DNA of 64,000 nt, from NCBI GenBank assembly GCA_000622025.1, contig KK211388.1, positions 62,001 through 126,000 on the forward strand, written 5' to 3'. The DNA is from Lachnospiraceae bacterium AD3010 (GTDB taxonomy: Bacteria > Bacillota > Clostridia > Lachnospirales > Lachnospiraceae). The notes beneath the pieces are model-generated. The model did not search any database. It saw only the letters and a list, made by a program, of their open reading frames with translations, and was not told where the DNA came from. The translations under genes were made by a program, and so were the position numbers. Of the stretch, positions 59,807 through 64,000 are shown piece by piece. The stretch's first letter is position 1. Each line of letters begins with the position of its first letter.

Positions 59807-59848
59807 ATACAAGGGGATCTTGTCCATAATGGACAGAATCCCCTGTAT
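59807..59848 (-). terminator. Terminator of the leucine-rich repeat gene
   Basis: Long stem on the minus strand: ATACAGGGGAT-N2-TGTCCAT pairs with ATGGACA-N2-ATCCCC-N-TGTAT, followed by TTTTA; about 35 bp past the stop. Confidence 0.75.
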
Positions 59849-59882
59849 GAATGCCTGAGGGCATTTAGGCTGCTGCTCTGGA

Positions 59883-61754
59883 TTACACTGTTTTGCTGCC
59901 TGCAAGGTTAGTTCCTTTGAATGTGATCTTACCGGTGGAAGCATCATAGTCCCATTCATTCTTCTTCGCCTTGTAGTCCTTCCCACTTATCTTTATCTTC
60001 ACGGATTTCAGGCTGCCGTCTTTTTTCTTTTTGACGGTTACATTGTCTGAATCCTTGACATAGTACGGGTTTGTCTTGAAGGCAAGACCGTTATTCCCCT
60101 TCGTGGCTTTCTTTATGGCCTTGTTTGTTGTCTTGTCCGCCCCTTCAAGCTCAAGTATCTGGAGCCTGCCTTTCTTTTTGTTCGCCTTCACCTTCGAGGC
60201 CTTGTATTCCTTGCCCTGAAAGGTGACAATGATCGTTCCGAAGCTCTCAGCCGTAAGCTTCGCTTTGCCGCTGAAGGGTATCTCACTGTTGTAGCCTATG
60301 GTGAAATCACCTTTATTCTCAGTAACCCGGGTCATTGGCTTATTGTCTGAGACTGTAATAACCGATTTATTATAGGAAGCATCATTATCACCGTTTTTTC
60401 CGTCCGTGGGATCTGTTGGGTTAGTAGGATCCGTAGGGTTAGAGGGATCTGTGGGATCCGTTTTTTCATCAGGTGTCCCTCTTGTTGCCGTACCGCCGCT
60501 TATCCCGGTAATGCTGTTTCCCGCTTCGTCCTTCCATCCCTCGCCTGGCAGTTCCAAATATACACTAGATCTATTGATTACCTTTTTTAGGTTATCGCAA
60601 CCATAAATCACATATTCCCCTATGCTCGTCACGCTGGACGGGATTTCCACGCTCGTCAGGCTGAAGCATCTATAGAACGCACCCTCCCCTATGCTCGTCA
60701 CGCCCTCTGGGATTTCTACGCTCGTCAGGCTGCCGCATCCATAGAACGCACTATCCCCTATGCTCGTCATGCCCTCTGGGATTTCCACGCTCGTCAGACT
60801 GCTGCATCCATTGAACGCACTATCCCCTATCCTCGTCACGCTGGACGGGATTTTTGTATTATTGCAACCAACTATTAATGTATTGGTGGCTTTTTCTATT
60901 ATGGCATTGCATCCGTTTCTGCTGTCATATGTTCCATTTCCGCCATCTACGGTAATGCTCGTCAGGCCGCTGCATTCACAGAACGCAAAATCCCCTATGC
61001 TCGTCACGCTGGACGGGATCTCCACACTCGTCAGGTTGCTGCATCCATTAAACGCCCTATCCCCTATGCTCGTCACGCCCTCTGGGATTTCCACGCTCGT
61101 CAGGCTGAAGCAACCACTGAACGCACCCTCCCCTATGCTCGTCACGCTGGACGGGATTTTCACGCTCGTCAGGCTGCTGCATCTATAGAACGCACCCTCC
61201 CCTATTCTCGTCATGCTGGACGGGATTTCCACGCTTGTCAGTCCACTACATCCATTGAACGTAAGGCGCGCTATGCTCGTCACGCTGGATGGGATTTCCA
61301 CGCTCGTCAGGCTGAAGCATCCATCGAACGCCCTATCCCCTATGCTCGTCACGCCCTCTGGGATTTCCACGCTCGTCAGACTGCTGCATCCAATAAACGC
61401 ACCATCCCCTATGCTCGTCACGCCCTCTGGGATTTCCACGCTTGTCAGGCTGCTGCATCCAAAAAACGCTTCATCCCCTATGCGCGTCACGCCCTCTGGG
61501 ATTTCCACGCTCGTCAGGCTGTTGCATTCCCTAAACGCACCATACCCTATGCTAGTCACCTTCTTCCCATCTATTGTTTCCGGGATTCTCACTTCTCCTT
61601 CACTACCACTATAACCGGTAATTTTTACTGTTCCATCAATGATTTCATACTCAAATCCATCATTAGTGGTAGTATCTGCACAGACCATGGCACTCCATGC
61701 CATCACTGTAACAATTGCTGCCAGTATAAAGACTACTTTCTTCATAATTCTCAT
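59883..61754 (-). CDS. BspA-type leucine-rich repeat surface protein
   Basis: 623 residues. Signal peptide MRIMKKVVFILAAIVTVMAW with cleavage near AMVCA-DT. About twelve 23-residue LRR_5 repeats follow (SLTSVEIPEGVTSIGDGAF-type), interrupted near residue 270 by an island (ITVDGGNGTYDSRNGCNAII). Then a Thr/Pro/Asp linker (DPTDPSNPTDPTNPTDP) and a Lys-rich C-terminal domain; no LPXTG motif, so anchoring is unclear. BspA proteins bind host or microbial surfaces. The start is taken at 61754; AAGGAGG is 14 bases upstream. It follows the small P-loop ORFs and is served by the invertible promoter at 62.1 kb. Confidence 0.88.
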   Translation of the reverse strand: MRIMKKVVFILAAIVTVMAWSAMVCADTTTNDGFEYEIIDGTVKITGYSGSEGEVRIPETIDGKKVTSIGYGAFRECNSLTSVEIPEGVTRIGDEAFFGCSSLTSVEIPEGVTSIGDGAFIGCSSLTSVEIPEGVTSIGDRAFDGCFSLTSVEIPSSVTSIARLTFNGCSGLTSVEIPSSMTRIGEGAFYRCSSLTSVKIPSSVTSIGEGAFSGCFSLTSVEIPEGVTSIGDRAFNGCSNLTSVEIPSSVTSIGDFAFCECSGLTSITVDGGNGTYDSRNGCNAIIEKATNTLIVGCNNTKIPSSVTRIGDSAFNGCSSLTSVEIPEGMTSIGDSAFYGCGSLTSVEIPEGVTSIGEGAFYRCFSLTSVEIPSSVTSIGEYVIYGCDNLKKVINRSSVYLELPGEGWKDEAGNSITGISGGTATRGTPDEKTDPTDPSNPTDPTNPTDPTDGKNGDNDASYNKSVITVSDNKPMTRVTENKGDFTIGYNSEIPFSGKAKLTAESFGTIIVTFQGKEYKASKVKANKKKGRLQILELEGADKTTNKAIKKATKGNNGLAFKTNPYYVKDSDNVTVKKKKDGSLKSVKIKISGKDYKAKKNEWDYDASTGKITFKGTNLAGSKTV

Positions 61755-61782
61755 GCCAATCTCTAAAACCTCCTTATGAAAA

Positions 61783-61941
61783 TCAGACCTCAGGATTAAA
61801 CTCAATACCGTTTCTTTCCGAATGCTCTATCACGCTTTGGATTAACCTGTCCATAATATAGTAAACAACGGAGATACTGCTGTCATACTCACCAATGAAG
61901 CTGCATTCTGATCCTATCGTCCCTTTCTCTATTGATGTCAT
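61783..61941 (-). CDS. 52-codon ORF overlapping the P-loop ORF
   Basis: Frame MTSIEKGTIGSECSFIGEYD, then SSISVVYYIMDRLIQSVIEH to the end, TGA just before the ribosome site of the surface protein gene. It overlaps the P-loop ORF (61889-62032) in another frame; a single-base shift near GAAAGGG (about 61922) would fuse them into one protein of about 83 residues with the P-loop at its N terminus. Either a frameshifted gene, a recoding event, or two overlapping small proteins. Confidence 0.45.
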   Translation of the reverse strand: MTSIEKGTIGSECSFIGEYDSSISVVYYIMDRLIQSVIEHSERNGIEFNPEV

Positions 61942-62032
61942 CTCTAAAAAGACTCGTTATCCATGATGTCTTACCGGTCATGCTTCTTCCAATGACTGCA
62001 ATGCTAAGCTTCCGTTTATCAATTCTTGTCAT
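61889..62032 (-). CDS. Small P-loop ORF
   Basis: 47 residues from an ATG with an excellent AAAGGAGGG site: MTRIDKRKLSIAVIGRSMTG, then KTSWITSLFRDD. IGRSMTGKT is a plausible Walker A (GxxxxGKT). Too short for an NTPase; see the overlapping frame for the likely continuation. First gene after the invertible promoter, followed by the surface protein gene. Confidence 0.5.
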   Translation of the reverse strand: MTRIDKRKLSIAVIGRSMTGKTSWITSLFRDDINRERDDRIRMQLHW

Positions 62033-62080
62033 TCTCCCTCCTTTCCCGAAAAGCGGTCGAACAACGACCTCTGCGTTGTG

Positions 62081-62104
62081 TTCGGAAAAGTGTACTTCTC
62101 TGAA
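62081..62104. other. Candidate recombination site A
   Basis: 24-bp palindrome: arm TTCGGAAAAGT, core GT, arm ACTTCTCTGAA. It is the reverse complement of site B with two mismatches in the arms. Confidence 0.6.
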
Positions 62105-62109
62105 TAACA

Positions 62110-62137
62110 TATATATGATTACCTTTTAACGATTCAA
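62110..62137 (-). promoter_or_regulatory. Promoter inside the putative invertible segment
   Basis: TTGAAT (62137-62132) and TATATA (62115-62110) with 16-bp spacing, reading left toward the P-loop ORF and the surface protein gene. Inversion of 62081-62228 would point it the other way. Confidence 0.55.
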
Positions 62138-62204
62138 TCCCTTATGCTTGCGTGTTTTTTACATTGTGTTATACTTGAAGCATCTTTCATAGAGCGAAGG
62201 TGGG

Positions 62205-62228
62205 TTCGGAGAAGTACACTTCTCCGAA
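62205..62228. other. Candidate recombination site B
   Basis: 24-bp palindrome: arm TTCGGAGAAGT, core AC, arm ACTTCTCCGAA, ending five bases before the recombinase stop. The core is the reverse complement of that of site A, so the sites are in inverted orientation. A third related palindrome (TTCGGAAAA-N5-TTTTCCGAA, 62240-62262) overlaps the recombinase 3' end. Confidence 0.6.
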
Positions 62229-62232
62229 TTAT

Positions 62233-62847
62233 TCACAGTTTCGGAAAAATTGCTTTTCCGAATTTCCTGGCTCTATCAAAAAAGGTGGTCTGGGGCATCC
62301 CGCACTCGCTGGCGGCCTTGCTGATCGGTATTTCTTTCCGCTTCCACCGGCGGTAAACTTCCCCGAAGTTCTCCGGAAGTGGCCTGGGCAGCGGGCCGAA
62401 ATGTACTCCCCGGGCCTTCGCTGCGGCAATACCCTCTGCCTGTCTCTGACGGATGTTGCAGCGCTCGTTTTCACTTACATAGCTTAAGATTGCAAGAGCA
62501 AGATCCGCAATAAAGGTTCCCAGAAGATCCTTATTCTTACGGGTATCAAGTATGGGCAAATCGGTTATCACGATATCCGCTTTTCTTTCCTTTGTGATGA
62601 TCTTCCACTGTTCCTGTATATCCCTGTAATTCCTCCCCAGCCTGTCAATGCTCTTGACGTAAAGCACATCCCCGGCCTTTAATCTCCGCATCAGTTTCTT
62701 GTACTGCGGCCTGTCAAAGTCTTTGCCGGACTGCTTGTCAATAAATATGTTCTTCTCCGGCACTTTCATTTCCTTCATTGTGATCAGCTGCCGGTCTTCG
62801 TTCTGTTCCCGGCTGCTCACACGGCAATATCCGTATGTATTCCCCAT
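62233..62847 (-). CDS. Serine recombinase (resolvase/invertase type)
   Basis: 204 residues. Catalytic domain with S11 in YGYCRVSSREQNEDRQ, the conserved KSIDRLGRNYRDIQEQWKII block, NERCNIRQRQAEGIAAAKAR helix E, and a C-terminal helix-turn-helix (KEIPISKAASECGMPQTTFF). The size and layout are those of small resolvases and DNA invertases (Hin/Gin, TnpR), not large phage integrases. Start at 62847 (MGNTYGYC) with TGGAGGTG upstream. It lies directly beside the palindromic sites and convergent with nothing, so a local inversion role is likely. Confidence 0.9.
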   Translation of the reverse strand: MGNTYGYCRVSSREQNEDRQLITMKEMKVPEKNIFIDKQSGKDFDRPQYKKLMRRLKAGDVLYVKSIDRLGRNYRDIQEQWKIITKERKADIVITDLPILDTRKNKDLLGTFIADLALAILSYVSENERCNIRQRQAEGIAAAKARGVHFGPLPRPLPENFGEVYRRWKRKEIPISKAASECGMPQTTFFDRARKFGKAIFPKL

Positions 62848-62869
62848 CTTACACCTCCATATCTGCACC

Positions 62870-62906
62870 AAAAAACAGATGCAGGTTTTACCGGCATCTG
62901 TTTTTT
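62870..62906 (-). terminator. Bidirectional terminator between the ATPase and recombinase genes
   Basis: Stem AAAAAACAGATGC / GCATCTGTTTTTT with an 11-nt loop; ends the ATPase transcript about 155 bp after its stop. The 190 bp between the genes show nothing else clear. Confidence 0.85.
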
Positions 62907-63061
62907 AGCTCATGTTATACATTTTAATTCTTATTGATTAAGCAAGTATGGGTTTTGTGACATTTAATTTTCATCCGAACAACATCATATCAAATTTTAC
63001 TGATAATGCTCCGTTCTTTGATTCTCCTTCGACTTCACTACTTTCAATCGATGAAGATGAA

Positions 63062-64000
63062 TCAATCAAAAAGATCATCCAACGTCAACACTTTTGTAAT
63101 ATGCTCTGTATGTGCTGAGCCTTTAATGCCTTCAGCACTGATCATAACAAGCTTAAGGGCATTCTTCTTTTTTGTTTCCTGCTTAAACACCTCTATTTTA
63201 TTAAGCAATTCTTCCTCATCCTTAGACGTTATTGAAAGAGGTGTATCGGTGAACTTTTCTTCACACAGGTTTGTGATGCCATCAGCCCGCTCTATTACCA
63301 GATCGATCTGCGCTCCGCCCGCCTTCTTGCTACTAATCCATGAATATTCGTTTGTTTTTACCCCGGATATTCCTAAGGCTTTCTTTATCTGTTCGATATG
63401 ATATAAACACAATACTTCAAAGGCATGTCCTCTCCAATTCATATATTTTCCGGTGTCAGCTTTATATTCTTCAAAATTTTTAACTCGCTCAGGTGCTCTT
63501 TTAGATAAAAAATTATAGTGGAATAACAGGAACGGATCAACCAACTGTAATCTTAACGGATGACCTTTAATATAATTATCTTTGCTTTCATGCACATATC
63601 CACACTTAACGAGATCATCTACTGCTCTTGTGAACGTGCCCTGTGAGATGCCCAATCCTTCCTGGCATCCGGCTTTTGAAATACCATAACGATTACGCGA
63701 CAAACACTCCATAATCCTGTCATATACAGGCGACTTCTTTAAGGTCGCTTCCAAAAGCTTCCTGGATTCATTACGAAGCAACGCATGCTGATTAAAACAA
63801 AGGTTGTTGATATTCCATGTGAGGCTTTCATCAGGATTAAGCAGATCAAAAAAGAAGGGAAGGCCACCAAAGACCATTTGTGCTTCAGCAATCTGCCTTC
63901 GTGACCATCCAAAATTTCCGTCAATCATAAACTGTTCTGTTTCTTTAAGTGAAAAAGGTCTTAGAAATATCTGGCATGTAACTCTGTCATAGAGGCTTCC
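63062..64000 (-). CDS. AAA-type ATPase with DUF234-like C-terminal domain (5' end cut)
   Basis: The open frame runs off the right edge: 24 codons before the first internal ATG (63928) are in frame and typical of the family (DRVTCQIFLRPFSLKETEQF). Visible parts: end of the AAA domain (WSRRQIAEAQMVFGGLPFFF), a winged helix (GISQGTFTRAVDDLVKCGYV), and a PDDEXK-nuclease-like domain (RGHAFEVLCLYHIEQIKKAL; AQIDLVIERADG; LCEEKFT). The Walker motifs lie outside the window. Members are frequent in accessory regions; function is poorly known. Confidence 0.85.
   Translation of the reverse strand, partial: GSLYDRVTCQIFLRPFSLKETEQFMIDGNFGWSRRQIAEAQMVFGGLPFFFDLLNPDESLTWNINNLCFNQHALLRNESRKLLEATLKKSPVYDRIMECLSRNRYGISKAGCQEGLGISQGTFTRAVDDLVKCGYVHESKDNYIKGHPLRLQLVDPFLLFHYNFLSKRAPERVKNFEEYKADTGKYMNWRGHAFEVLCLYHIEQIKKALGISGVKTNEYSWISSKKAGGAQIDLVIERADGITNLCEEKFTDTPLSITSKDEEELLNKIEVFKQETKKKNALKLVMISAEGIKGSAHTEHITKVLTLDDLFD

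Noticed and set aside
60406-61614. Long + strand frames opposite the leucine-rich repeat gene
   Set aside because: They are antisense shadows of a periodic repeat gene: the translations repeat a Leu/Pro/Ser phrase with the same 23-residue period, and have no ribosome sites.
61783-64000. A prophage or integrative element end
   Set aside because: The recombinase is a short resolvase/invertase type, and no phage, relaxase or attachment-site direct repeat was seen.

Overview
The window looks like chromosome from a Gram-positive anaerobe of the Clostridia, most likely Lachnospiraceae (inference). The signs are strong AGGAGG ribosome sites, sigma-A-type promoters, an ANTAR protein beside glnA, MccA/MccB sulfur enzymes, partner-switching (STAS/SpoIIE) proteins, a BspA-like leucine-rich repeat surface protein, and intergenic repeats built on the GTCATCCTGAGCG motif. 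I saw no rRNA, tRNA or CRISPR array.

Layout. 0-8.8 kb: sulfur and nitrogen metabolism (metY; glnA with an ANTAR gene; mccA-mccB divergent from an Rrf2 regulator), a LysR gene and a ZnuBC-type metal ABC transporter. 9.2-22.9 kb: a DUF6465-like small protein, then an eleven-gene sugar operon (PfkB kinase, ketose-phosphate epimerase, hexuloisomerase, DUF4432, lyxose isomerase, RbsBAC-type ABC importer, ROK kinase, class II aldolase, P-loop kinase), its likely ROK repressor, a tandem repeat block and a second PfkB kinase. 23-32 kb: cheV, then a seven-gene envelope-signalling operon (LemA, TPM protein, Cache-GGDEF, a ZorA/ZorB-like motor pair, histidine kinase, lipoprotein). 32.1-35.6 kb: a divergent GNAT gene overlapping an 859-residue orphan.

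35.6-46.9 kb is an eight-gene leftward run: a STAS domain fused to an APH-like kinase, two ATP-grasp ligases, a fucosyltransferase-like protein, a CX5R phosphatase, two membrane SpoIIE phosphatases and an AI-2E-family permease. 47.3-53.3 kb holds two condensation-like acyltransferase homologues and a heterodimeric ABC exporter, bracketed by inverted copies of a 220-bp repeat. Together these look like production, control and export of an unidentified small molecule (inference).

54-64 kb is accessory: an 815-residue protein with a PI3K/PI4K-like catalytic loop, gene fragments, a probable type I toxin-antitoxin locus (57.35-57.79 kb) and what looks like a phase-variation module: a serine recombinase beside a 148-bp segment bounded by inverted 24-bp palindromes, with a promoter inside it pointing at a small P-loop ORF and the leucine-rich repeat surface protein. 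The right edge cuts an AAA-type ATPase gene.
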